The notes: a model not told the origin generated them from the sequence alone. Positions 25,303 to 37,399 are shown, counted from the first letter of the stretch. The stretch: 64,000 nucleotides of DNA from Eonycteris spelaea (GCA_003508835.1 PUFA01000203.1:2820501-2884500), one strand, 5' to 3'. A program made the numbers and translations.

Positions 25303-25530
25303 TCAACACTCCTTCTCCTGGATGTGGAAGAACGAGCCCCCGCGGAGGCAGCGGGGCTCCCGGGAAGCCCTCCGAGGCCTGGCAGGGTCCGCAGCTTGGG
25401 AGCTCTGGGTCCCGGGGCTGCAGGGGGCGCAGCCAGGGGCAGAGCAGGGAGCCGAGGGGCGCGGGCACTGCGGAGGGGCGCGTCCGGGAGCCTCGGGAGG
25501 CTCCCAGGGTTGCTGCTTCTGCTGCGACAT
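25303..25530 (-). CDS. LCE6A: Late cornified envelope protein 6A
   Basis: A 75-residue protein starting MSQQKQQPWEPP, closely matching the LCE6A start MSQQKQQSWKPP. It has the same Pro/Cys/Ser-rich centre and a basic ARPRRASREPRCL segment corresponding to the family's RRARQKLRCLS. It ends in EKEC, about five residues shorter than the human protein (EEECEGD). It is the only coding sequence here with no frame break. All of it lies in exon 2, whose acceptor CTTCCAG ends at 25552. I chose this Met over an upstream in-frame one because the acceptor lies between them. The function is inferred from family: a late envelope protein cross-linked in the outer epidermis. Confidence 0.92.
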   Translation of the reverse strand: MSQQKQQPWEPPEAPGRAPPQCPRPSAPCSAPGCAPCSPGTQSSQAADPARPRRASREPRCLRGGSFFHIQEKEC

Positions 25531-26012
25531 CGCTGGGCTGGCAGGTCCAAGCTGGAAGGACAAAGAGCGGCCGTTACCTAAGGGGGGCGGGGCGGGGGGG
25601 CGGGGGAGGGCGGCCTCCGGCGGCTGTGCGCGTGGACCCCCCACAGACAGGGGCGGAGGTGGGTGTGGAGAAGCGTGTGCGGAGCAAACCCTGCTGGGGA
25701 CCCCCAGCCACCAGGCTAAGAACCTGCGCTCAGACGGTCCCCTCCCGCCAGGCAGGCGTCTGTCTCCGCTGGTCCTCGCTGGTCTGACTCGGCCCTGAGA
25801 CTCTAGGCCCCTGCGTGTCTCCCCTGCTGCTCCCTCCCACGCGAGGACACTCGGGGTCCCTAGTCTGGACGCAGGTCCCTTCCCTTTGTCCCGCCCGGAC
25901 CTCTCCTACTGGCTTATCTGCTCCCCAGGGAGAGACAGGAAGGGAGATCGAGGTTCCTTAGCAGTATCCAAGGCAGAAACCACCCAGTGTCCCGCACCCA
26001 GCACAGCCTCAC

Positions 26013-26092
26013 CCTGGAGGAGGACGTGTGACAAGTCCCCGCTGCAGGAGTCCAGAGGCCTCGCCAGGCCAGGAAGGAAGAGGCCTTTTATA
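26013..26092 (-). promoter_or_regulatory. LCE6A: LCE6A TATA box and non-coding exon 1
   Basis: Minus-strand TATAAAAGG at 26084-26092, then a short exon of about 50 bases ending at 26013 with donor GTGAGGC (26006-26012). The intron to the coding exon is about 455 bases. Confidence 0.75.
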
Positions 26093-29000
26093 AGTCCCCC
26101 GGGGCTCCGTTATTATTGGAGGGCAGCCACGGAGTGGATGAGCCACCCCCACGTTTCACAACCCCCCCGGGGCGGGAGGCCTCAGCTCCACACAGGAGGC
26201 ATGCGGGTCAGAGGGATGCCCAGGTGAGTGGGCGGCCAGCAGGCCGGGGCCTTCGCACCAGAGGTGGGGATGGCCACGTGCGGGTGGCATTCCTGGGGGC
26301 TGAGTAGGGAAATGTCCGCTGTAGAGCCCTGTCTAGGACTGGAGGGGGAGGATCAAGCTCAACACCACTCAAGTCTGAGGAAGACCCCACTCATCCATCC
26401 CCGCCCATCATCCTGCTCAATGTCATCCATCGCCGCCATGGAGTCTCACGGCCACTCTGAGTCCTCCAGTCTCTGAGCTTCGTAGACAACTCTAGCAGGG
26501 TCAAGGCGACCTACATATTTCTCCTATCTCCTCTATTAAACAGCCCCTGATGACAGGGACCTCGTCTTTATCACTTCTGCATTCCTCGGGCCTGACCCTG
26601 TCCCTGACGTAAGGAAGATGCTTGTTAACATGTGTCGAATGAAACAGTCTGCGTGCCACTCAAACCGAGGTGGTGTCTGGGGAACGACAAGGAGGAGGAC
26701 CACGAAATCCCACGCGATTTCGCTTCGTGGAACCCGGCTTCCTGAGTCCCCGTCTTCACTGGAAACACCCTGTCGGACACGGCACAGGGACATGTGCAGG
26801 CAGATGTCACGTTACGCAACACCCCGAGGACAGTGTGGCGAGGACACGTTCCTGAACGCTGCTGGCCTGACACGCAGTTACCCAGGGACCTGGGGACAGC
26901 GTCCCACGGAGTCACAGGGTCCTTCACCCTCCGCGAACACGCGTCAGCTGTGCTTGGAGTGGCAACGGTCACCTCCGTGCCACCTCTCGCCACTGACGCC
27001 GCCTCGAGTGGCTGCTGGCGTGCGGGCTGAGCCGAGAGGCACACATACAGCTCCCTGACGGTGGGGGCGTTGTCTCACCGGCCTGAGACACAGCAGGGAC
27101 TCGGGAAGAGCTGAGCAAATGAGAAAGATGCGCAAACACAGGGAGATCCTGGTTTTAGGAGCAGTCCTAAGAGGCTTCGGGCCACATACGGGGCAGAGGT
27201 CACAGGGCTGGGGTACGGGATGGGGGATACATGTCTCACCAGGGTGGAGAACAAGGCCACGCCAGGCAAGGGTAATGTTAGAGCCCCCTGTCCACCAATC
27301 AGGCCAGATTATCAGGGCGCACCTGCTTCAGGAGGTTCCCCGGGGCACGGAGGGCTTTGCCATGTAGTTGAACGAGGGGGAGCGAAGTCCTTGTGAGTGA
27401 CGCAGAAGGGGAGAGCCTCACCCCAGCAGGACAGCACCCTGGAGAGGGCACCTGACTTATGGGCCCTCGAAGGTCAGACGCCCGCTTCTCTCGCTTCCCT
27501 CTCCTCTCTCTTCCTCCTTCTCTTCCTCTTCTCCTCCCCCCCCCAGGCATCAGAAGTGACCCTGACCGCTCCTCAGAGGCATCCGAGGAGGGACAGCGTT
27601 CCGCTCTGCGCGTTCCCAAGTCAGTCAGCCTTCCTGTGGCCCCGGAGCTGTCCTGTCCCCTGGCGACATCTCCGAGTACAGCTGGTTCCAGGTCGGGACC
27701 CCGGGATTTGATGTCTCCATCTTTCTCCCTGGCTCACGTGCATCTACGAGGGTTCTCTGATTTCACATCTACTAAGCACCGACTGGATCCTGAACGCGAG
27801 AAGCAGTACGAGCTTCGTCGCGTGCTGCGAAGCTTTCACTCCAGACACGATGCAGACACGTTAGTAGAGAACACAAGACAGACCGGGAGGAGGTGAATTC
27901 TGCTTCTGGAAAGCGGATGGCACCAGTCAGCTTACATGGACCGAACCAGAATGACAGTCATTTTCAATGGTGTGGTTCTCACCATTGTTAGCGTCCTATC
28001 CTGGTCCCCACCACCTCTTCTCATTCCTGGTGCCTGTGACCTCATTTCTCTCTGTCTCTCTGTCTCTGTCTCTGTCTCTCTCTCACCCCTTCTCCCCTTA
28101 CTGTCTTTTTTCTTGTGCTCATTTCTCCTCTGAGAGTATCCGCCCCCTCTTCTCTTTGGGCACTCTATCCTCCCAGGACCGATCTTACTCCCAGGTTGTC
28201 TGTAATGGGTTCCCTGACCATGCCCGACCAAGGAAATTTCCAAGAGTATGTATCGTTTGTCATACGTATCATTCGTTGTCACGCACAATTGTTGTTCTTT
28301 TTATGCGAGGCTGTAAAATTTCAAGCATGAGGCTACGTAGCATTTATCTTCTGTCCCCTTTCGGTGAACACAAGGGTTCATCGCACGTACTAGTTACTAG
28401 GTTTTTTAAAAATCCCTGTCACCCACATTTGCAGAAAACAGCTTGCAGAATGCTTTCTAAACGATGGCTGAAAATTCCTCAAATTTGATGAAACACCGCA
28501 ATACTTTCCAAAAGATCAGCACACTCAAAGTGAGAGAAACAGCCTGGATCACGAAGGCTCATAAAGACCAATGGAAGGTCCCTGGGAGCCCAGAAACAAG
28601 CCACGCGTGTGTGCTCGGCCGGCTTTCGGCAAGGTGTCAAGACACTTCCCTGAGAAAGCAACGGTTGTTTCCAAAAAATGGTGTTAGGGCAACAGAACAT
28701 CCACGTGGAAAAGAGTGACCGACAACATCGGAAAAAAAAAAAAATAACATTGAAGAAAATAACTCAAATGCATCAAGGACCTAACTGAGGGTCCGAGCGA
28801 TAGGACTCTTAGAAGAAACGCACAGGAAACAGCTCCGTTGTCCCGAGGGAACACAGCCTCTGCCTCCCCGGGACTCCGGTCGGACACAGATGCGCAGCCC
28901 CTGCATTCAGGACGCACCCAGCCCGAGGCGAGAGTGAGAACCCCTGACCTGACTGGAGCGTGACACTCCTGCTGGCTGCCAGGCGCCTTTGAGCATTCCC

Positions 29001-30096
29001 AGCCAGATGGGATGGGGGCCACCTGTTACTCGGGCCGACACCAGCCACAAACTCGCTAGGATGCCAGCCCCCGTCTAGGGGGGATCCTGCAACATGTGCA
29101 GTGTCTGAGTCCCCTCTCCTGACAGAAAGCAAGGAGACTGACCCCTCTGCCAGCTTCCTGGGCTGGCTCCCCTGGCGACCCCCCCAGGACTATGACTCCA
29201 GAGTGACTGACGGAAGATGTGGGGACACCTAGAGGTCATACCAGGCACAGCAGCTGGGGGGCAGGAACCACCCCATCCCTGAGCTGTGTTCCTGCTCTTT
29301 GGCCCCCAGACCCCTGAGGTTTTTCATGGATTAAATATAAATACAAAGTCTTGGCTGCTTATCCAGTTTATTTTAAGATTAGTAAGGAGTAATAACTCAG
29401 AAAGCTCACAATGATTAAATCTAATGTGAAATTTATCATTGAAAAAAAAAATTGGATGAAAAATAAAGACTTTTTTTTTTTTTTTTATGAAAGGTAGAGA
29501 TGAAATATATGACCTGAAAAACTGGACTTGGGACTCAAGAAGAGAAAAGACAGAAAGTACTGATTTTTTTAAAAAAAATTCCTGATTCTTTTCTTATTAA
29601 AGAGTTTTATGATCTTTGCCACATGCTCTCCAACTATTTCTGGTTAGAATTAATTGACATTTGTGGTCTATTGCCAGATGGTTCATGTGTAATTTTCTAA
29701 ACACATTTTTTTTTTTTTTTACTGGAGGAGAAATAAATCTGTGGGTGAGTTGGGCAGCACCCCAAAGGGACCAAGGACATGGGTAGGGGGACGGGACACA
29801 CATCTGTGTCCCTGTCTTGCCCCGGGGACGGGGCTGGGCCCCAAGGTCCAGGGAACTGTGTTCCTCAGACACCTGGGGACAGCGCTCAGGAGGAGGCACT
29901 CGGAGTGCACCTGCAATGTGGCCTCAGGGCAGGGAGCAGGCCACTTTGCCCGCCCTCCTCCCAGCCCACCCGTGCGACTGGCATGCATTTGACCTCCGAG
30001 GTCTCCGGGCAGCGTAAGAATGGACAGTGGTGACAAGAACATTGGGGCACAAGCAGGCAAAGAATTGTCCGGGACAGATGGTGAGCAGATTCTTTG
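26093..30096. other. Intergenic between LCE6A and the LCE1 cluster
   Basis: No gene recognised. It contains a CT-rich tract (28047-28086), A- and T-runs (28731-28744, 29471-29487, 29707-29720) and AT-rich DNA at 29300-29740. Confidence 0.4.
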
Positions 30097-30102
30097 TTTA
30101 TT
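30097..30102 (-). terminator. LCE1: LCE gene A polyadenylation signal
   Basis: AATAAA on the minus strand about 265 bases after the stop. It lies outside the duplicated arm, so gene D has no counterpart. Confidence 0.65.
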
Positions 30103-30367
30103 GATTTGCTTAGGCTGCAGACAGCATGTGGAGCGGTGAGGGGCCGTGGCATGGGGATTCCAGGGCAGACGATAAAGTTGATGTTGGAGGCCAGCACATA
30201 GGTTTTGGGACATTTGACCCTTCTGAGTCCCAGGCAGAGGCACTGTATAGGTCAGAGCTGAGAAGCCTCACGGGGACATCTCGCCACGCATGAGCCACAG
30301 TGGGCAGAGGGGAAGGATTTGGTCACTTGTTGCCTCTTATTCAGCTCTTCCTAGTGCGGGGTCCACG

Positions 30368-30746
30368 TCAGCAGCAGCCTCCAGAGGCCTGGCCGCTGCC
30401 CCCACCACAGCAGCCGGAGCCCCCGCTGCAGCAGCCGGAGCCCCCCGAGGGCTGGCTGCAGCACTCAGAGCTCTGGTGGCGGCGGCGGTGGGACCGGCGG
30501 GGCCTGTGGTGGCTTAGGCAGCAGCCACCACCCCCGAGCTGCAGCAGCCGCCGCCCCCGGAGCTACAGCAGCCGCCGCCCCCAGACCCCAGGCCACAGCA
30601 GCCCCCAGAGCTGACATTGCAGCAGGAGGAGACTGGAGGGCATGCTGGGGGACACTTTGGGGGGCACTTCGGGGGGCACTTGGGGACACACTGGGGACGC
30701 ACTTTGGGGGGGGCTGGCACTGCTGCTGGTTCTGCTGGCAGGACAT
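30368..30746 (-). CDS. LCE1: LCE1-type late cornified envelope protein, gene A (two 1-base losses)
   Basis: LCE1 proteins are small Cys/Gly/Pro-rich transglutaminase substrates laid down late in the cornified envelope. The start is [16 protein letters not shown], then Pro-Lys-Cys repeats, GGGGCCSS blocks, the CLSHHRPRR motif, [12 protein letters not shown] and the terminal SGQASGGCC, with TGA at 30368-30370. The parts lie in three frames. One C is missing where CCCC stands for CCCCC (30693-30696, after KCVP), and one G is missing at 30529-30533 before CLSHH. With both restored the protein is 126 residues. The acceptor CTCTCCGCAG ends at 30781. This is the left member of palindrome arm 1 and the partner of gene D. 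The paralogue letter in other species is not assigned. Confidence 0.9.
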
Positions 30747-31367
30747 CTCGGCGGGAGGGTGAGCAGGAGGGTGTCAGGAGCTGCGGAGAGTCAGACGCAC
30801 CGTCAGCCCCACACACAGGCCACCCCGGCCTCCCTGTCCCCACCCGGCTTCGTTTCCAGCCCCCATCTCCAGGGACTGCTTGATGTGGCATTACTTCTAG
30901 GAGTTGCCCAAATGCTCTCCTGCCCTCTGCGTGGAACGTACTTGTCCCACGAAGCGCGTTCACCTCTGCGGACCCATTACTCTACGAGCCTCCATCAGGT
31001 CGGCCGGCCCTGCCTCCCCTGCGCCAGCTGAGACCCACTCTCCACACCCCCGCCGTTGCGGCAGGGACGGTTACGCTTTCAAGGACGAGCCTCCCTTCCG
31101 GAACAATTCATAGGTCAGCATTGGGTCAACGTGCCAACCCTCCGGCCCTGAGACCCACGACGCCAGGTCGCGATCACACCCCTCCTGCCCACGTCCCAGC
31201 GGGGCCTCGGTGCCCGTCCCTCAGTCCCCCTGAGACTTGCTCTTCTGCTCCCATGAAAGCAGTTGTATCTTCTGCTCCGCAGCCCCTCACCCCCCTACAC
31301 AGTCCTGCCCGGGTCTGGGCGTCCCTCTGTGGGAGGAGGCCCTGCCCCGGTCCCAGGGGACACTTAC

Positions 31368-31555
31368 CGGGTGCACGAGCAGCACGGGTCTGTCACCACC
31401 TCGGCAGGGAGTGGATGGAGGTGCCCTGGCCCCGGGCCCTTTTATCCTGGTCGTGGGCTCTGCCCAGCAGGTGAGACAGGGCCGGGCATGAGAGGACCGC
31501 CCCCTGCCACCCACATGGGTCCTGTGACAGGCGATGACAGGCAGCTCCTCCCGCC
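31368..31555 (-). promoter_or_regulatory. LCE1: LCE gene A promoter and non-coding exon 1
   Basis: Minus-strand ATAAAAGG at 31438-31445. Exon 1 ends at 31368 with donor GTAAGTG (31361-31367). Upstream (31480-31555) is a block shared by all six LCE1 genes, containing a GC box (GGGGGCGG), an E-box CATGTG in the palindrome CCCATGTGGG, and CGCCTGTCACAGG. The intron is about 580 bases. Confidence 0.8.
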
Positions 31556-31949
31556 TCCCTCTAGGGGCCGGGACCGTGGTCCCTGGACTAGGGACAGAGC
31601 TGCTCAGGACTGGGGCGAGGCCTGAATTCCTCCATCATCGGCCACCTTAGCGTCCTCATTGGTTCCTGCCTCTCGGTTCTCTCATGGAGCTTGGTCCCCG
31701 AACTTCTCTTCCTCCTGCGATGTTAATCATTCAGCTCCCGCTTCAGTGGACAGCGGGAGATGCCGCCACGCTTTCCACGTGGGCCAGTTTCGCTGTTGGT
31801 GCGTGTTCGGTGGTTACCCGCGTGTGTTTCTAGGAGCAGAGCCTGCGTGTGGCGTGTGTGGCGTGGAGATCACGCTCCAACGCGGATTTTGCTCTTAACA
31901 ATCCAACTGAGTGAGAGAAATTATACGGATGTTAAGCGTGGGGCTCTAA

Positions 31950-32085
31950 TCTGGGCGTACATCCCACTCCGACACTTACTATTTACATCTCTTGGGGCAA
32001 AGGGTTTATTTCCTCTGCCTCAGGGTCCGCACCAGTGAAAAGGAGACTGTAATGACCTCTGCTTCATGAGTTTGTTAGGCGCGAG
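31950..32085 (-). mobile_element. MIR-like SINE remnant (arm 1)
   Basis: CCGACACTTACTATTTACAT...CCTCTGCCTCAGGGTC...GACCTCTGCTTCATGAG follows the complement of the MIR consensus. The mirror copy lies at about 45030-45165. Confidence 0.5.
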
Positions 32086-34339
32086 GCCCACAAGGCTGCC
32101 TTACGCGTTCTGTGCACACCGAGAGCTGTCGTCATCGCCATAGTTGTCATTCTCCTTAGTCACCTTCCGCATGCACGCTGTGGCAATCGATGGATTTTTC
32201 TGTCACGCATGCAGCTGGCATTTCCCTGGGACTCGAGAGTCACAAATAGTGTGTCCACAGGACTCAGGCCAGCGGCGTGAGCCCTGGAGTGTGCAGACGG
32301 GCGTGGCCGGACACAGCGCCCCGCAGAGGTCCGGCCCCGGGTCGCCTGAGCGGGCCTCTGCCTTTCTCCCAGGGCTGTTGCTACGGGGTTCGCTGTCAGG
32401 GAGGGGCCGGCACAGCGAGTCCTTGGCTCCCGCGCTCACACTCACGCGGCAAGGGCACTGATGTTCAGGTAGCCGGCCTGGGGGCTCGTGTGGTCCACGC
32501 CTCTCCGGACGCTGGGACCCAAACCCTCCGTCGACCTGCCTTAGGTCTGGTTACCAGCTGGCTGCACATGTGAGACCACAAATGGTTGGTGTCCTTAACT
32601 TGCGTGTGTGACGTCAGTGAGTGAGATTAGTGCAATAAGAACATTTTTATGAAGCAGATGATTGGCTTTCTGGGTCTGCTGTCGTGAGGATGGGGAGCAA
32701 ACGTGGCCGAGACCCAGAGTGGAAATGCGAGGCAACTCAAAGGAAGGCAACGTGTCCCACACGGGGCGGTTACGCGAGGAATCTGGCCATTTCCTTCCCA
32801 ATTTATTCGACTACGTCTTCCTGTCATCCAGTTACTGCTCAAAACATGTTCGAATGTGTTCCGTTCTTCTAGAACCACCCTGATGTTCATTATGCTGCTG
32901 TCCTTAATACGGATCTGCATGAAGTATTTTATATAAACATTTAACAGGTGGGATTTTATGTATACATATGTGCTAAGGTATTAGTTCACATTTCATACAG
33001 GTCACTTCATATATATTAAAACAGTAATATAAATTTCACATACATTAAACATTTCCAAAAATTTTTTTCATTTTGTTTCTCTTGTCCTTAGTCACAAAAC
33101 TTTTTATTTTATATGTATGTATTCATACCTATTTTTCTTTATAATTTCTTTAAGTGTTTTCATACTTATACTATTGTTTTTCTATCCTGAGATAAAACAT
33201 ATTTGGCTATAAGTTCTTTTTTAATTTATTTCACCTTCCCCAAATAAGGAACTATTTACCCCGTGAAACCCATCTTGCCATATGAAGTTAAATGAGACTT
33301 TACGTTTCTTTTTGATTCACCAGGCTCCCTAACGCTGCAGATTGAGATCTTTCTCCCTGACGACTGACACCTGCTTTACACAGTTTAAATCCTATAAAGC
33401 CTATTTCTTCAGTTACCCGGTTGGCACCAGTCTCAAGGTCTGGGGTTTAACCGTGTGAAGTTACAGGCTGAAAGGTGCGTTCTCTGTCAGCCTGGGACCT
33501 GTGGCGGACGGGACGAGGACCCTGCTATCCGGGAAGCAGAGGGCGCGAAGGGGGAGCCCCGGGGACGAGGACCGTGGGGTCCGGCCCTGTGCGCCCTTTC
33601 CCGCGGGACGTCGCCCTCGTCCGCGGGGTCAGGGGAAGTGGGACCCGACTCCGGCCTCAGGAAACAGGGAGGAGACGCTGTCACCTGAGGAAAGGTGCGT
33701 TTCCGGTCCTCGGACAGTGCGGGTCAAAGGGCGTGTGAACGCTTCCTGTGGCCGGAAGGTTCGTCACGGCGCAGAGAACAGCGGCTCCTGAGCCATTCAG
33801 TCCCTCGTGCAACAGAAGATTCTGGCGCCTGGGCTGACCTGGGAGCGATGGCCATGGTCACAGCATGGAGACAGGGGAGACGCGGAGATGTCTCCAAGAG
33901 CAGGGGTCAGAAGCTCGGTCCTGCCACCCAGTTTATCCAACGCACACACAATGTGCCCACACGCGAGCCTGTGCCCCGTCCCCTGGTCGTCACGCAGGGT
34001 TGGAACACGCATTTGGAAAACAGGAAGGGACGTGAGACGAGGCGGGACACGGGGTCGGGTTCCAGGCCCCCCCCCCCCACCGCCATGCTCGGCCGCCCAG
34101 GGGCCGGACTCGGCGCTGCAAACCAGCAGGTGCGGACCCTGTGCTCAGGCTGGACAGTCTCCTTTCCAAGCGGGGCCCGAGCGGGTCCTTTAGACGACAG
34201 ATCACTTTCTGTTACTTAGAAGGCGCCGTCGAGGTACCAGGCCTTCCAAAGGCCTCACCTGGGGCTCAATCCCACTGAGGAAAATGTCGAGGACACCGGC
34301 GTGTGATGAAAACGTTGTTTTCTTTCATCCGACAAGTGG

Positions 34340-34960
34340 GCCTGTCCGTGTGCGGGCCACAGACCGATGACGTCACGTCCGCGTCCTCGAGGGGACACTC
34401 GGGCGCGCGGAGAAGGGTTCACAGAGGGCTGGCGAGCCTTCGAGGAGGGACAGGACTGTCACGTGTCCGGGTGACGGAGAAGGACTTGACGTCAGCCCAG
34501 GGAGAGGAGAGAGCGAGGGCCGCCGCGGGTCAGAGCGGCAGTGACCGCGGCCGTGGCCGTGACGGCGCCTGCGCAGGAAGAGCGGAGACGCCGCGCTGGA
34601 CACCGCGCGCCGGGCGGTCAGCTCTGCGGCTTCCAGACCGGGGGACAACGAGAAGCAGCGTCTCTGGGAGGGCAGCGACGCGGGGGCCACCGGCGCGGCG
34701 GGGACACGGGCGTCCCGGGGCGGGGCGAGCGGCGACCCCGAGACACTGAGAACCTGGGCACGGCTTCTCCACGCGGCTCTGAGGGCCCCGCGCGCCTCTC
34801 CGCAGAGAGCCGCTGCTTTCGGGGGCGCAGGGACAAGGCCGAGAGTGCGGCGCGTCTGAGCGGAAGGTGTGCAGGGCTCGCGGGGGCCGAAGCGAAGGAA
34901 AGCGGGGGACGCGCTGGGGGTCGCGCGAGGCCGACTGTCACCCCCGACGGCGAGTCGGTA
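34340..34960. promoter_or_regulatory. CpG-island-like block with CRE motif, arm 1
   Basis: Dense CpG across about 600 bases, with a full CRE palindrome TGACGTCA at 34368-34375 and a second near-CRE (GACGTCAG) near 34489. It looks like an unmethylated regulatory island or promoter, but no gene start can be tied to it. Confidence 0.4.
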
Positions 34961-35010
34961 GGAGTATGTTTCACACCGTGTTTTTCTTATTTGTTTCATT
35001 ATTATTCATT

Positions 35011-35023
35011 GTGTGTGCGTGGG

Positions 35024-35057
<34 letters not shown>

Positions 35058-35073
35058 GTGTGTGTGTGTGTGT
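35011..35073. repeat. (GT)n microsatellite, arm 1
   Basis: GT repeat with interruptions. The corresponding tract in arm 2 is longer and differently interrupted. Confidence 0.95.
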
Positions 35074-35424
35074 CTGGCCGGGGTAGGTCAGCAGCAGCAG
35101 GTGGACACCCAGAGGGAGAGGCACAGGACGTCCCCGTTAGGACCCAGAAGGGGACCCGAAGCCCAAGAATTTACTTTTACAAAAGCGTTTTGAGACATGG
35201 TCACAGCAACGCTGGACCCGGATGACAGAGGAGGAAACAGACTTGGGAGCATCCGTCTCTGCCACACGCTCACCCCGTCCACCCCGTCCACCCCGACAGA
35301 GGCCACAGGCCCCTCAGTCCCCGAGGCTGCAAGGCCACCCCCCTGCAGAGGACAGGGGAGAGGCAGACACGGGGGCCCAGGAGAAAAATGATCCTTCCCG
35401 AACGAGATGCTGGCTGATCGCTTT

Positions 35425-35430
35425 TTTATT
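35425..35430 (-). terminator. LCE1: LCE gene B polyadenylation signal
   Basis: AATAAA inside AACAATAAAAAAGCG on the minus strand, about 245 bases after the stop. It is conserved in gene C. Confidence 0.75.
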
Positions 35431-35673
35431 GTTTCACATCCATCAGAGTGCGCCCGGGAGAGGACAGGGCAGAGGGTGACATGGACTGTGACAGAAGCCA
35501 CGGAGACGGGGTCCGAGGCCAGTGGCTGGGGTGCAGGAGAGGAGGGAGTCCCTGGAGCCCGGCGAGGACGTCGGAGTCCCCTCTGGGACCCTCAGACTCC
35601 CAGGTCCGCTGGCAGGAGAGACGACGGTGGCCGTTTGCTGCCCAGGTCAGCTCCTCCCGGCCCGGGGTCCAGG

Positions 35674-36077
35674 TCAGCAGCAGCCTCCAGAGGCCTGGCC
35701 ACTGCTTCCGCCGCAGCAGCCGGAGCCCCCGCCGCAGCAGCCGGGGCCCCCCGAGGGCTGGCTGCAGCACTCAGAGCTCTGGTGGCGGCGGCGGTGGAAC
35801 AGGCGGGGCCTGTGGTGGCTCAGGCAGCAGCCACCACCCCCGAGCTGCAGCAGCCGCCACCCCCCGAGCTGCAGCAGCCGCCACCCCCCGAGCTGCAGCA
35901 GCCGCCACCCCCAGACCCCAGGCCACAGCAGCCCCCAGAGCTGACATTGCAGCAGGAGGAGACTGGAGGGCACTTTGGGGGACACTTCGGGGGGCACTTG
36001 GGGACACACTGGGGGACGCACTTAGGGGTGCACTTTGCGGGGGACTGGCACTGCTGCTGGTTCTGCTGGCAGGACAT
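35674..36077 (-). CDS. LCE1: LCE1-type late cornified envelope protein, gene B (one 1-base loss)
   Basis: The start frame reads [20 protein letters not shown] and stays open through the Pro-Lys-Cys repeats and three GGGGCCSS blocks. It is then lost at a run of five C (35837-35841) where the equivalent repeats just upstream have six. The next frame continues [43 protein letters not shown] and SGQASGGCC to TGA at 35674-35676. With one base added the product is 134 residues. This is the inner gene of arm 1 and the mirror partner of gene C. The acceptor CTCTCCGTAG ends at 36112. The role is envelope reinforcement, from family knowledge. Confidence 0.92.
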
Positions 36078-36576
36078 CTCGGCGGGAGGGTGAGCAGGAG
36101 GGCGTCAGGAGCTACGGAGAGTCAGACGCACCGTCAGCCCCGCACACAGGCCACCCCGCCCTCCCTGTCCCTCCACTGCCCATGTGTATGACAGTTCCCC
36201 AGACGCCTCTGATCTGCACCTCATTTTGAGAACTGCTGTCCCCAAGTCCAGCCTTGTAAAGGCTGCAGTGGCATCCGAAAGGTCAGCCTCCTTCCTGAGA
36301 CCGCCCTGGGGTATCAGAGCGGCCAGTGGCCTCCCCGCCTCGCCCCGGGAGTCCCACCCAGCCGCACACCTGCTGCCCCCCCAGAGTGCAGGAGCCTTCA
36401 CTCACGCCTGTCACTCCCGCAGCCTCCCGCCTGCTCCCGGCTCCATCCTTCTGGGCCTGTGTCTCTCTAATAATATGGGCCCTGGCCCCTGAGGTCCCAC
36501 CTGCCTGCACTCCTGCCCCGGTCTGGGCGTCTCTCTGTGGGAAGAAGGCCCTGCCCCGGTCCCAGGGGTCACTTAC

Positions 36577-36775
36577 CGGGTGCACGAACAGCTCAGGGTC
36601 TGTCACTACCTCGGGAGGGAGTGGATGGAGGTGCCCTGGCCCCGGGGCCCTTTTATCCTGGTCGTGGGCTCTGCCCAGCAGGTGAGACAGGGCCCATGCA
36701 TGAGAGGACCGCCCCCTGCCACCCACATGGGTCCTGTGACAGGTGATGACAGGCAGCCCCTCCCGCCTCCCTCTA
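36577..36775 (-). promoter_or_regulatory. LCE1: LCE gene B promoter and non-coding exon 1
   Basis: Minus-strand ATAAAAGG at 36649-36656. Exon 1 ends at 36577 with donor GTAAGTG (36570-36576). The shared LCE upstream block occupies about 36690-36775. The intron is about 465 bases and is nearly identical to that of gene C. Confidence 0.8.
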
Positions 36776-37399
36776 GGGTCGGGGCATCAGCCCCTGGACT
36801 GGGAAGGGAGCTGCTTAGAAACGGGGGTGGGGCAGGAAGTTCCCACCAAGATTCCGCCTGGTCCCCCTGGGGTAGGCCCGCCATCTCGGAAGCCCCCCCC
36901 AACAGTACCTTTCTTGCTTCCCTGCTGTCAATTTAGTGACCACCTACGATTCGTCATTTTCAAACCATTCCTTGTGTTTATTGCTATTCCCGTGACCCTG
37001 ACCCAGCGCACACCGCGCTGCGTGCGTTTTCGGTTCTGTGAAACGGCGTCGTAGTAGAGGTTCTCGTCTGCGCTTCACTCTCTCCTTTAACTGTTCTTCT
37101 CGTGACTCACGTGGATCTGCGTAGCTAAAGCTCATGCAGCTTTCCACCTGCGGGGCGCGCATCCCGCCAGCGCGGTGACGTTTCTCCCGCCCGTGTCTCT
37201 TCGGAGGGGCGCTGCGGCCGTTCGCGCTCCGCGCGGCATCCGGGCCTCCGCCCCGGACGTTTTCCCGCGTGTCGCTTGGCGCGTGTGTAGGCGAGGCTCT
37301 AGGTTGAGACACGTGTGTGCGTGGCGCTGTTGGATTTTAGATTGGGCCGGATTTTCCACGTTGGTCCCGCCACTTTCTGTTTCCACCTGTGGTATATAA

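Larger units (their letters stand above)
31560..35424. other. Intergenic DNA inside arm 1
   Basis: It consists of MIR-like DNA, an AT-rich middle (32850-33420), a CpG-dense block (33480-34960) and a (GT)n tract (35011-35073). The whole stretch is mirrored at 41674-45545 in arm 2. No protein family was recognised in either copy. Confidence 0.55.
30340..36799 (+). repeat. Palindrome arm 1 (LCE genes A and B)
   Basis: This segment reappears inverted at 40288-46772. Paired landmarks sum to about 77,090-77,130: gene A start 30746 with gene D start 46366, gene B start 36077 with gene C start 41010, and the CRE motif 34368 with 42765. Unique non-coding DNA between the genes matches as well as the genes do, so this is a segmental inverted duplication rather than two old paralogues. 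Confidence 0.93.

Noticed and set aside
24894..25787. 297-codon plus-strand open frame over LCE6A
   Set aside because: It is the antisense shadow of the LCE6A exon and its GC-rich intron; composition is Gly/Arg/Ala only.
30514..30963. Long minus-strand frame starting upstream of LCE gene A
   Set aside because: It begins in the intron and enters the LCE exon out of the start frame; it only exists because of the lost base at 30693-30696.
34303..35086. Arg/Gly-rich open frames in the CpG-dense block of the arms
   Set aside because: Reading differs between the two arms because of indels, with no conserved protein; treated as CpG-rich non-coding DNA.
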